Shown in pieces: positions 31,886 through 39,375 of a stretch of 64,000 nucleotides of DNA. The stretch covers positions 15,033 to 79,032 of the forward strand of contig JAAUZI010000041.1 in assembly GCA_014804645.1 (NCBI GenBank), in the 5' to 3' direction. Position 1 is the stretch's first letter; every line of letters starts with the position of its first letter. The position numbers and the translations under genes were made by a program. Below the pieces are notes generated by a model, which saw nothing but the letters and a program-made list of their open reading frames with translations, made no database searches and was not told the DNA's origin. The DNA comes from Lachnospiraceae bacterium. Its GTDB lineage: Bacteria; Bacillota; Clostridia; Lachnospirales; Lachnospiraceae.

Positions 31886-34315
31886 ATGGAGAGATGGGCA
31901 AGGGCAAAGTATCAGCCGGTTCTTCCGCTGGGGGAGGACGGACGACGCATCACAGGCAGCAGGGAGCATATTATGCTCTCCAAGGATGCGGCAAAGGAGG
32001 GCATGGTACTTCTGAAAAATCAAGGGAATGTGCTGCCGCTGGCGAAGGGCAGCAGGGTTGCGCTGTTCGGTAAGGCAACTATCGATTATGTGAAGGGCGG
32101 CGGAGGCAGCGGTGACGTGACGGTGGCTTACGCCCGCAATCTGTATGAGGGGTTGAAACAAAAGGCCGGTCATGTGGAGATCTTTGAGGAGCTTGCACTA
32201 TTTTACAAGGAGAATGTGAAGGGGCAGTATGCCAAGGGCAGAGGCCCGGGCATGACTGTGGAGCCTGCGCTGCCGGAGGAGCTTTTGAAAAAGGCCAGGG
32301 CGTTCACGGATACCGCCATCATCAGCATCTGCCGCTATTCCGGTGAGGGCTGGGATCGAAAGAGCATCTACGATAAGAAAAACAAGACGGACGATATGGT
32401 CATCGCCGGACTGGAACAGAGGCAGGACGCCGAGGAAGAGGTGTTCGAGGAGGGAGACTTTTACCTGACCCATGCGGAGAAAGCCATGGTGGAGTCGGTA
32501 AAGAACAGCTTTCCCAGGGTAATCGTCGTCATGAATGTGGGCGGCATGGTGGACACGGACTGGTTTGCCGGAGAGGATAAGATACAGGCAGTACTCATGG
32601 CGTGGCAGGGCGGCATTGAAGGCGGGCTGGCGGCGGCAGAGCTGCTGATCGGTGAGGGCAGTCCCAGCGGTAAGCTCTCGGATACCTTTGCAAAACGGCT
32701 GGAGGATTATCCCTCCACTTATAATTTTCATGAATCGGACGATTATGTGGAATATACCGATGATATCTACGTGGGATACCGCTACTTTGAGACGATTCCC
32801 GGGGCGGCGGACAAGGTAAATTATCCCTTTGGGTTTGGATTGTCTTACACAAAATTTAGTCTCTCCGTGCCGGTTGTGGAAAAGGGAGAACATGATCTCC
32901 GCGTCATGGTGGATGTGTGCAACGTGGGAGCCGTGGCGGGAAAAGAGGTGGTACAGGTCTACTACAGCGCTCCCCAGGGCAGATTGGGAAAGCCTGCAAG
33001 AGAGCTGGCTGCTTTTTGCAAAACCAGGCTGTTACAGCCCGGGGAGACACAGACTGTCACGCTGCGGATCGACATAAACGATATGGCATCCTACGATGAT
33101 CTGGGCAAGGTGGTCAAGTCGGCTTATGTGCTGGAAAGGGGTGAATATCGTTTCTATGTGGGCACCTCTGTGCGGGACACCGTGGAGAGCAGCTATGTGA
33201 TGGTGCTTAATGAGGATGTGGTCACAGAGCAGCTTTCTCCCAAAATGGTTCCCACCCAGCTCAGCAAGCGCATGCTGGCGGACGGCAGTTTCGAAGAGCT
33301 GCCCCAGGGAGAGCCTGTGGATACGGACGCAAGCGTATTTGCGGCCAAATTGTCTGAAAAAGAGACAGCTGGGGTGACGCCTGTCGTAAGGCGCCGTGAA
33401 AGCTATCGACTGTGGGGAGATATCGACAACAGGCCGAAACTTATAGATGTGGCGGAGGGGAGAATGACGCTGGAGGAGTTTGTGGCCCAACTCCCCGACG
33501 AGCAGCTGGCGGAGCTTTTGGGGGGACAACCCAACACCGGCGTGGCCAACACCTTCGGATATGGCAATCTGCCGGATTACGGCGTTCCCAATATTATGAC
33601 GGCGGATGGTCCGGCAGGGGTGAGGATTGCTCCTCAGTGCGGCGTCTGCACCACCGCGTGGCCATGCTCTTTCATGCTGGCGTGCAGCTGGAATCCTGAG
33701 CTGGCAGAGCGGGTCGGAGAGGCTGGCAGCGCGGAGGCGAAGGAAAACAATATCGGCGCATGGCTGACTCCCGCCATCAATATTCACCGGAGTCCTCTCT
33801 GCGGCAGAAACTTTGAGTATTATTCCGAGGACCCCTATCTGACCGCAAAGATGGCGGGGGCTATGGTGACGGGTATCCAGAGCAACCATGTGGCGGCTAC
33901 GGTTAAGCATTTTGCTCTGAATAATAAGGAGACAAACCGCACGGAAAGCGATTCCAGAGCCTCCGAGCGCGCAATCCGGGAGATCTATCTCAAGGCCTTT
34001 GAGAGGATTGTAAAGGAGGCGAAACCCTGGAGCATCATGTCCTCCTACAATATTATCAACGGGCACAGAGCCTCCGAGAATCGGGAAATGCTGGAGGACA
34101 TTCTCCGCGGCGAGTGGGGATTTGAGGGCATGGTGACCACCGACTGGTGGGCCCACAGTGAGCATTACAAGGAGACCAAGGCGGGGAATGATGTGAAAAT
34201 GGCATGTGGTTTTCCGGGGAGACTCCTTGAGGCCATGGAGAAAGGGGCGCTTACCAGGGGCGAGATGGAAATTTGTGCCAGAAGGATTCTGGGACTGATT
34301 TTAAGGATAGACTGA
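31886..34315 (+). CDS. glycoside hydrolase family 3, domain-permuted
   Basis: The 809-aa probable beta-glucosidase/beta-xylosidase lacks a signal peptide, so it likely acts on imported oligosaccharides. The domain order is reversed relative to most GH3 enzymes. The C-terminal-type alpha/beta sandwich comes first (KEGMVLLKNQGNVLPL near residue 38; FGFGLSYTKFSL near 313), then a fibronectin-III-like domain (about 320-400), and the TIM-barrel domain comes last (NIMTADGPAGVRI near 570; AATVKHFALNNKETNR near 671; MVTTDWW near 750 with the nucleophile Asp). Such permuted GH3 enzymes are known from rumen Firmicutes. It is flanked by its own promoter and terminator. Confidence 0.9.
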   Translation: MERWARAKYQPVLPLGEDGRRITGSREHIMLSKDAAKEGMVLLKNQGNVLPLAKGSRVALFGKATIDYVKGGGGSGDVTVAYARNLYEGLKQKAGHVEIFEELALFYKENVKGQYAKGRGPGMTVEPALPEELLKKARAFTDTAIISICRYSGEGWDRKSIYDKKNKTDDMVIAGLEQRQDAEEEVFEEGDFYLTHAEKAMVESVKNSFPRVIVVMNVGGMVDTDWFAGEDKIQAVLMAWQGGIEGGLAAAELLIGEGSPSGKLSDTFAKRLEDYPSTYNFHESDDYVEYTDDIYVGYRYFETIPGAADKVNYPFGFGLSYTKFSLSVPVVEKGEHDLRVMVDVCNVGAVAGKEVVQVYYSAPQGRLGKPARELAAFCKTRLLQPGETQTVTLRIDINDMASYDDLGKVVKSAYVLERGEYRFYVGTSVRDTVESSYVMVLNEDVVTEQLSPKMVPTQLSKRMLADGSFEELPQGEPVDTDASVFAAKLSEKETAGVTPVVRRRESYRLWGDIDNRPKLIDVAEGRMTLEEFVAQLPDEQLAELLGGQPNTGVANTFGYGNLPDYGVPNIMTADGPAGVRIAPQCGVCTTAWPCSFMLACSWNPELAERVGEAGSAEAKENNIGAWLTPAINIHRSPLCGRNFEYYSEDPYLTAKMAGAMVTGIQSNHVAATVKHFALNNKETNRTESDSRASERAIREIYLKAFERIVKEAKPWSIMSSYNIINGHRASENREMLEDILRGEWGFEGMVTTDWWAHSEHYKETKAGNDVKMACGFPGRLLEAMEKGALTRGEMEICARRILGLILRID

Positions 34316-34332
34316 TAAGGTGAAACACAAGT

Positions 34333-34374
34333 AAAAAGGACCTTGTTCTGATAACTGAGGGGGGTCCTTTTTGC
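34333..34374 (+). terminator. terminator after GH3 gene
   Basis: AAAAAGGACC pairs with GGTCCTTTTT around a loop containing TTGTTCTGATAACTGAGG. The T tract continues into TTTTTGC. Confidence 0.82.
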
Positions 34375-34442
34375 TTGCCAAAATTTTTTTCGCACATCTG
34401 CGGAGTCTGATCCGTTATACACAGTGAAAGGAGGGCGGCCTG

Positions 34443-34895
34443 GTGTCCATGGACGAAAAATCAATGTACGACAAGATATACCGCTACTGCTACTATCGGC
34501 TGGGGCAGGCACATACGGCGGAGGATATAACCCAGGAAGCCTTTCTGCGGCTGTGGGAGAGCAGAACTTACCGGGAGCAGGGCAAGGCGCTGCAATATCT
34601 GTACACCACGGCCAGGCATCTGTGTATTGACGAATACCGCAGATGCAAAGCCCAGCCATTGACGCAGGAACTGGAAGGGCAGCTGGCGGCAGAGCCGGGG
34701 CTGGAGCCGGAATTGCGGCTGGGGCTGCGACAGGCACTGGAAACTCTGGAGGAGAGCGAGAGGGAGCTGTTGGTGCTGCGTTACGGGAGTGAAATACCTC
34801 TGGGAGAACTGGCGAAAATGTTGGGCATGTCCCGGTTTGCGGCCCGCCGACGGATAACGGCGGCCCTAGAGAAATTGCGGGCGCAGCTGGATTAG
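34443..34895 (+). CDS. small sigma-70-family (ECF-like) sigma factor
   Basis: The 150-aa protein has region 2 at about residues 8-70 (AHTAEDITQEAFLRLWE; YTTARHLCIDEYRR) and region 4 at about 95-148 (ERELLVLRYGSEIPLGELAKMLGMS). The GTG at 34443 is favoured because AAAGGAGGG lies 7-8 bases upstream; the ATG at 34449 is the alternative. It heads a run of genes encoding a membrane protein and an ABC transporter, separated by structured intergenic elements. There is no anti-sigma motif next door, although the membrane protein could play that role. Target promoters are unknown. Confidence 0.82.
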   Translation: MSMDEKSMYDKIYRYCYYRLGQAHTAEDITQEAFLRLWESRTYREQGKALQYLYTTARHLCIDEYRRCKAQPLTQELEGQLAAEPGLEPELRLGLRQALETLEESERELLVLRYGSEIPLGELAKMLGMSRFAARRRITAALEKLRAQLD

Positions 34896-34962
34896 CAGCC
34901 TGGCCTGTCTCGGTGAGACAGAGGAAGACGAGGAATCTGATTGAAAAATCAAGGATCTTTCA

Positions 34963-35037
34963 ATTTTCTATTTGAGCAATATCGCAGACACAGCGGTAGT
35001 TGGCAAAGCCAACTACAGATATGCATGGGGGATTAGT
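34963..35037 (+). repeat. 5'-leader hairpin element, copy A
   Basis: An upstream TTGAAA/TTTCAA hairpin leads into GCA-(A)-TATC (34976-34983), which pairs with GATATGC (35018-35024). This encloses a perfect 9-bp hairpin GTAGTTGGC-AAA-GCCAACTAC (34996-35016). After 13 bases containing GGGGGA comes the start codon at 35038. Nearly identical to copy B in the van operon. Confidence 0.82.
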
Positions 35038-35811
35038 ATGAGGAAAAACAGGATAGAACGAGAACATAGCAGCGCCGGAGACGGGCGCTTGGAAGACAGC
35101 TTGGAGCGGCAACTCAGCGTGCTATGGCAGGCTCCGGCTCCTGAGAGAAGGGACACTTTTCTGGCTGGCAGCCCCCCGCTCCCTATAAGTCACAGCGCAT
35201 TCGTCCTTTGCCAGGCGGCATATATACGCAAGCGAGTGTGGGCGCTGTCGGTGGCGGTATTTGCCGCCCTAGTGGGAATTACTGCCGGATGGCAGAGAGA
35301 TGCTCTGTGCGTGGCGGCCGGCGCCATGCCGTTCTTTGCTCTGATTGCGGCCCAGGAGCAGACACGCTCTTCAGTGTACAACATGACAGAGCTGGAGTTT
35401 GCCACCCGCTTTTCGGTAAAAAGTATTGTTCTGGCGAGAATGGGGCTGCTGGGAAGCTTTCATCTGGCGCTGCTGCTTTTGCTGCTGCCATTGTTGGCCC
35501 TGTATGAGCAGATGAAGTTCTGGCATACCGGCGTGTACCTGCTGGTGCCCTATCTGATGACCACGTTTTTGAGTATGGTCTGGTCCAGAAGGGTGCGGGG
35601 GCGGGAGGTCATGTACCTGTGTCTGGGTAACGCCGTTCTGGTGGGCTGCCTGCAGATGGTGGGATATGGGTTGTTTGAGTGGTACAGGGAGAGCTTTTTT
35701 GGCTATTGGATCGCGGCGCTGGCGCTGCTGCTGGCAGCAAACGGATGGGAGTATTATCAGGCCGCCTGCCGGGCCAACTGTATCTATGAGCGGGCAGCTG
35801 CGGAACTTTAA
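35038..35811 (+). CDS. multipass membrane protein of unknown function
   Basis: The 257-aa protein has a ~60-residue charged N terminus and about six hydrophobic segments (for example AVFAALVGITAGW, LALLLLLLPLLALYEQ and WIAALALLLAANGW). The pattern and its place before an ABC ATPase and permease suggest a regulatory or accessory membrane component of that system, possibly an anti-sigma-like partner of the upstream sigma factor. I do not recognise a family. The start at 35038 lies just after a leader hairpin element; the open frame upstream to 34972 is simply that element read in frame. The stop codon lies inside the first linker of the tandem structured units. Confidence 0.6.
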   Translation: MRKNRIEREHSSAGDGRLEDSLERQLSVLWQAPAPERRDTFLAGSPPLPISHSAFVLCQAAYIRKRVWALSVAVFAALVGITAGWQRDALCVAAGAMPFFALIAAQEQTRSSVYNMTELEFATRFSVKSIVLARMGLLGSFHLALLLLLLPLLALYEQMKFWHTGVYLLVPYLMTTFLSMVWSRRVRGREVMYLCLGNAVLVGCLQMVGYGLFEWYRESFFGYWIAALALLLAANGWEYYQAACRANCIYERAAAEL

Positions 35812-36020
35812 ACAGCATACTCCCGAACAGCGCACTGATCCATGTTCGGACAGCAAAGCGGCCGAATATGGATCACCGGCCTTGTGTGCTGTCAGGGAGT
35901 ATGCGGAACTCTAATCAGTAACTGTCCGAACAGTGCCCAGAAGAATATACGGCCGCATTAAAGGACGGATATTCTTCTGCTGGGATGGTACTGGAAGGAC
36001 GGTTACGGAACTCTAAATAG
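35802..36020 (+). ncRNA. two tandem ~90-nt multi-stem units with conserved linkers
   Basis: Unit 1: GCATACTCCC (35815-35824) pairs with GGGAGTATGC (35895-35904); inside it ACAGCGCAC with GTGTGCTGT, TGATCCAT (35836-35843) with ATGGATCA (35868-35875), and TTCGG with CCGAA. Unit 2: GTAACTGTCC (35918-35927) with GGACGGTTAC (35997-36006); CCCAG with CTGGG; AGAAGAATAT (35939-35948) with ATATTCTTCT (35969-35978). Linkers CGGAACTTTAA, CGGAACTCTAA and CGGAACTCTAA precede, separate and follow the units. Both share CCGAACAG after the first arm and a CGGCCG near the apex. The last linker leads directly into the ribosome site of the ABC ATPase gene. Confidence 0.75.
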
Positions 36021-36032
36021 GAGAAAGAAGAT

Positions 36033-36794
36033 ATGGATGAGACGAGAGAAAATGTTGTGCTGTGTGTAGACAATATCAGCAAAAAATATCAGAGCAGAAC
36101 CGTGGTGGATCATATCAATATCAATCTGACCAAGGGAGTCTACGGTTTGCTGGGGGCCAACGGCGCGGGCAAGACCACTTTGATGCGGATGCTCTGCGGT
36201 ATTCTGCTGCCCACGGAGGGACAGATCACTCTGGCCCGGCAGCCCGTGACCAGTGAAAGCTACCGGGCCATGCTGGGGTATCTACCCCAGGATTTCGGGT
36301 ATTACCCGGATTTTACAGGCAGGGAATTCCTGCTCTATATGGCGGCGCTCAAGGGACTGCCGAAACCCCAGGCCCGGCAGAAAAGTAAGGAGCTGCTGGA
36401 ATTGGTGGGGCTGGCGGAACAGGCGCATAAAAAGGTCAGAACCTATTCCGGCGGTATGAAACAGCGGCTGGGAATTGCCCAGGCGCTGTTGGGGGACCCC
36501 AAGTTGTTGGTGCTGGATGAGCCTACGGCGGGATTGGACCCCAAGGAGCGAGTGAGATTCAGGGACTTGATCGCCTCGGCGGGAAAGCGCAGTATCGTGC
36601 TGCTGTCCACTCATATCGTGTCAGATGTAGAGCATATTGCAGATAGTATCCTGATGATGAAGGACGGAAAGATGATCTATCAGGGTAAATGGGAGGAGAG
36701 CCGCGGTGATCTGGAGGCATTTTATCTGGAGCAGTTTGGAGACGGCATCGACAGGGCAGATGAAAAACAGAGAGAAGGAGGGCGGCAGGAATGA
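36033..36794 (+). CDS. ABC transporter ATP-binding protein
   Basis: The 253-aa nucleotide-binding subunit has Walker A GLLGANGAGKTTLMRML (about residue 40), Q-loop YLPQDFG, signature TYSGGMKQRLGIAQAL (about 138), Walker B LLVLDEPTAGLD and the H-loop LLSTHIV. The family is the ABC-2 type exporter ATPases (CcmA-like). It partners with the overlapping permease gene (ATGA junction). The ribosome site TAGGAGAAAGAAG directly follows the tandem structured units. The substrate could be a peptide, lipid or drug; the nearby sigma factor suggests an envelope-stress or bacteriocin-related role, as an inference. Confidence 0.9.
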   Translation: MDETRENVVLCVDNISKKYQSRTVVDHININLTKGVYGLLGANGAGKTTLMRMLCGILLPTEGQITLARQPVTSESYRAMLGYLPQDFGYYPDFTGREFLLYMAALKGLPKPQARQKSKELLELVGLAEQAHKKVRTYSGGMKQRLGIAQALLGDPKLLVLDEPTAGLDPKERVRFRDLIASAGKRSIVLLSTHIVSDVEHIADSILMMKDGKMIYQGKWEESRGDLEAFYLEQFGDGIDRADEKQREGGRQE

Positions 36795-38068
36795 GTCAGT
36801 TGGGAACGCTGTACCAATATGAAATAAAAAAGATTTTAAAGAGGAAAATGACATGGATCGCCTTTTGTGGTGTGATGTTGATTATAGTATTTTTATGCTA
36901 TGAGCCGCTTTTGGACAACTATACCAGCATTGACGCGCGGACCGGGGAGAGTGTGCGCGTCACTAAATACGATTATGTGTTGGAACAACAGGAGCGGGCA
37001 GAGAGATTCAACGGCCGGATTATCGACGATACATTGCTGCAGGAGATGCAGACGGCCTATATGGGAGTACAGACCCAGGAGATGCAGACGGTGAGGGACG
37101 GCGTTGTTTCGACAACCTCAAGTATGCAGACAGTAGCACTTCCCGTCGATGGAACGGAAGCGGAGTTGCTTAAGATTATAGAACAACAAAGGCAGTATGA
37201 GGCCATCTATAATTATATTAGAGGAGTGGTGGGAAATGAGAGGGTACATACTGTGGACGCCGCTGCTTTCTACGGAGAGAGGCAGCGAGCCGTGGCAGAC
37301 TACGAGCGCATTTTGTATCTCACTGAGGGGGAGAAACAATATTGGCGTGAAAACGAGGTTCGGTCTCCTTATGCCTACTATTGGGATATGGGGCCGGATA
37401 TGATGTTGTCCAGCGTTAAGACGATTCTGGCGTTGACCGCACTGATGATCGGCATGGTATTCTCGGGCGTATTTGCGGATGAGCGAATGAGAAAGACGGA
37501 CCAGTTGGTGCTGTGCAGCCGCCATGGCAGGGGGACGCTCTATTTGGCAAAGCTGCTGGCTGTCGCTACCCTGGGGACAGCGGCAACGTTTCTGGTGAGC
37601 GGTATTACAATGCTGAGTTTTGGCGTTCTCTACGGATATGAAAAAAACTGGAATGCGCCGCTGCAGATATATCTGCCGTCTTCGCCCTTTGCCCTGACTA
37701 TGGGTGAGGCAATCGTGATTCTGATGGTGCTGCTGCTTTTGGCTGCGGCATTGCACAGTGTTCTGACGCTGGTTTTGTCCAGCTGGACCAGGAGCAGCGT
37801 TGCGTCTATAAGTCTGATGGTGGTTTACACCCTGGGGACCATGTTGGTTAATGTGCCCGAGCGGCTACGGTTTCTGTCCCAATCTCTGTATCTGATGCCT
37901 GCCAAACTGGTTCGCAGCAGCGCTCTATGCGACATACGGCTGGTGGGGGGAGCAGGACATTATTTGAACTGTTGGCAGATGGGTATGCTCCTGTACCCCC
38001 TGTTGATCCTTGTGCTTGCGCTGCTGGGCGGTCTGATTTATCGCAGGTGGCAGATCAGCGGGCGGTAA
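36791..38068 (+). CDS. ABC-2 type permease
   Basis: The 425-aa protein has an N-terminal membrane helix at about residues 20-40, a large extracytoplasmic domain (about 40-205) containing coiled Gln/Glu-rich stretches, and five further helices in 210-420 (for example TILALTALMIGMVFSGVFAD and LLALVALALLGG-like segments near the end). This one-plus-five layout with a big first loop is common in ABC-2 exporters. The start overlaps the ATPase stop by four bases and is preceded by GAAGGAGGG. No terminator is obvious after it, but a new promoter lies at 38087. Confidence 0.82.
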   Translation: MSQLGTLYQYEIKKILKRKMTWIAFCGVMLIIVFLCYEPLLDNYTSIDARTGESVRVTKYDYVLEQQERAERFNGRIIDDTLLQEMQTAYMGVQTQEMQTVRDGVVSTTSSMQTVALPVDGTEAELLKIIEQQRQYEAIYNYIRGVVGNERVHTVDAAAFYGERQRAVADYERILYLTEGEKQYWRENEVRSPYAYYWDMGPDMMLSSVKTILALTALMIGMVFSGVFADERMRKTDQLVLCSRHGRGTLYLAKLLAVATLGTAATFLVSGITMLSFGVLYGYEKNWNAPLQIYLPSSPFALTMGEAIVILMVLLLLAAALHSVLTLVLSSWTRSSVASISLMVVYTLGTMLVNVPERLRFLSQSLYLMPAKLVRSSALCDIRLVGGAGHYLNCWQMGMLLYPLLILVLALLGGLIYRRWQISGR

Positions 38069-38086
38069 ATCAGACAAAAAATTTTC

Positions 38087-38115
38087 TTGCAATCCTGCCC
38101 CACATATGCTAATAT
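38087..38115 (+). promoter_or_regulatory. promoter of the Rpn-like gene
   Basis: TTGCAA (38087-38092) and TAATAT (38110-38115), 17-base spacer. It leaves a ~190-base leader before the GTG start at 38310; no gene is apparent in that leader. Confidence 0.6.
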
Positions 38116-38285
38116 ACTTTCAAAGCATATATTTCTTTTCACTTTTGATAAAGCAATTCACTTTTCAAGACATCGGAAACTCTATGCTTTTAATTCAAAA
38201 TGAGACAATTGAAAAGAAGCAGGGGATTTTCGGCACAGGGTACATTTCTGCTTGTGCGTTATTGAGAAGTGACTTTATCCGGTAT

Positions 38286-38303
38286 CTCCTGCGAGTCAGG
38301 AGG
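38286..38303 (+). promoter_or_regulatory. hairpin occluding the ribosome site of the Rpn-like gene
   Basis: CTCCTG (38286-38291) pairs with CAGGAG (38297-38302), which contains the AGGAGG ribosome site (38298-38303) of the gene starting GTG at 38310. Translation should be low unless the stem opens. Confidence 0.5.
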
Positions 38304-38309
38304 TAAGAA

Positions 38310-39374
38310 GTGGGAACAAAAGAAGTGCGGAGGAAATTTCTTCCCCCAAAGTCAGACGTGGCTTTCAAGGAACTGATGCGCAATGAGACAGTGCGCAGAC
38401 ATTTCATCAGCGATGTGTTGGAGATCCCCCTGGAGGAAATCAGGGAAGTGCGGCTGGAAAATACTTTTTTGAGCAGACGCAGCCGCCGGGAGAAGGAGGG
38501 CATCCTGGATGTAAGACTGCTGATGAACAATGATCGCAGAATCAATATCGAGCTGCAGATCAGGGAAGTCCCTGCCTGGGACAAGCGCAGCCTGTTTTAT
38601 CTGTCAAAGATGTATTCAGAGGGGGCGTATGCCGGTGAGGATTACGGCCGACTGCAGAAGTGCATTGTAATATGCGTGTTGGGGTTTAAGTGGGACGCCA
38701 AGCCGGGTTACCACAAAGTGTACCATCTGCGGGATCAGGAGGGACAGCTGTATTCGGATCAGTTCGAGATACATGTCATTGAATTGGACAAGGAACTCAC
38801 CGGGGACAGACTGGATGATTGGATCAGTCTGTTCCGGGTGGAAAGCATGGAGGAATTGAAAATGATACGAAGCACGAATCCGGGCATCGTGGAAGCGGTG
38901 AGAGAGGTAATGGCAATGAATCTGGGAAGACGACTACGGGCGTTGTATGAAGAGCATATGAGGATAAAGCGGGATCGATTGTATTTAAGGAACATAGCTA
39001 TAGCTGAGGGACTGGCCGAAGGGCATGCAGAAGGACTGGCAGAAGGACTGGCCGAAGGGCATGCTGAAGGGTTGGCAGAGGGGCGCGCCAAGGGACTGGC
39101 CGAAGGGCTGGAAGAGGGACGTGCCAAGGGACTGGCCGAAGGGCGCACCATGGGACATGCCGAGGGACATGCCGAGGGACATGCCGAGGGACATGCCCAA
39201 GGACATGCCCAAGGACATGCCCAGGGTCTGGCTGAGGGAAGAGAACAAGGTATGATTGATTCTGTGCGGAAAATGCTGGCAAAAGGCTATGCCCATGAAG
39301 AGATTTCCGATGTTCTGGAGATTGGCATTGAGGAAGTGAAACGGATTCAGGAAGAGCAGGAGCGGTCTGTCTGA
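38310..39374 (+). CDS. Rpn-family PD-(D/E)XK nuclease/transposase-like protein with repeat tail
   Basis: The 354-aa protein begins with a PD-(D/E)XK-type domain over about residues 1-200: FLPPKSDVAFKELM, an LEIPLEEIREV stretch, then DVRLLMNNDRRINIELQIRE (Asp and Glu-x-Gln active-site pattern) and RSLFYLSKMYSEG. This is the Rpn (recombination-promoting nuclease) or PDDEXK-transposase family. Residues about 231-311 are 4-residue repeats GLAEGHAEG, ending in a short helical tail (KMLAKGYAHEEISDVL). GTG start with AGGAGG. It carries no inverted repeats or partner genes and is solitary. Rpn proteins cut DNA and may act in defence or horizontal transfer. Confidence 0.82.
   Translation: MGTKEVRRKFLPPKSDVAFKELMRNETVRRHFISDVLEIPLEEIREVRLENTFLSRRSRREKEGILDVRLLMNNDRRINIELQIREVPAWDKRSLFYLSKMYSEGAYAGEDYGRLQKCIVICVLGFKWDAKPGYHKVYHLRDQEGQLYSDQFEIHVIELDKELTGDRLDDWISLFRVESMEELKMIRSTNPGIVEAVREVMAMNLGRRLRALYEEHMRIKRDRLYLRNIAIAEGLAEGHAEGLAEGLAEGHAEGLAEGRAKGLAEGLEEGRAKGLAEGRTMGHAEGHAEGHAEGHAQGHAQGHAQGLAEGREQGMIDSVRKMLAKGYAHEEISDVLEIGIEEVKRIQEEQERSV
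39000..39240 (+). repeat. degenerate 12-bp tandem repeats coding (G-H/L-A-E)n
   Basis: About twenty 12-base units related to GGACATGCCGAG encode alternating Gly-(His/Leu)-Ala-(Glu/Gln/Lys). The best preserved run is near 39150-39230. The unit is a multiple of three, so slippage changes tail length but not frame. Confidence 0.88.
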
Positions 39375-39375
39375 C

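Noticed and set aside
34972-35037. N-terminal extension (ADTAVVGKANYRYAW) of the membrane protein
   Set aside because: It is the leader hairpin element read in frame; the same peptide appears at unrelated genes where the element recurs.
38106-38306. 66-codon frame in the leader of the Rpn-like gene
   Set aside because: No ribosome site, composition like non-coding AT-rich leader, overlaps the -10 box.
39000-39240. Possible CRISPR array from short tandem repeats
   Set aside because: The 12-base units are contiguous without spacers and are in frame within a protein gene.
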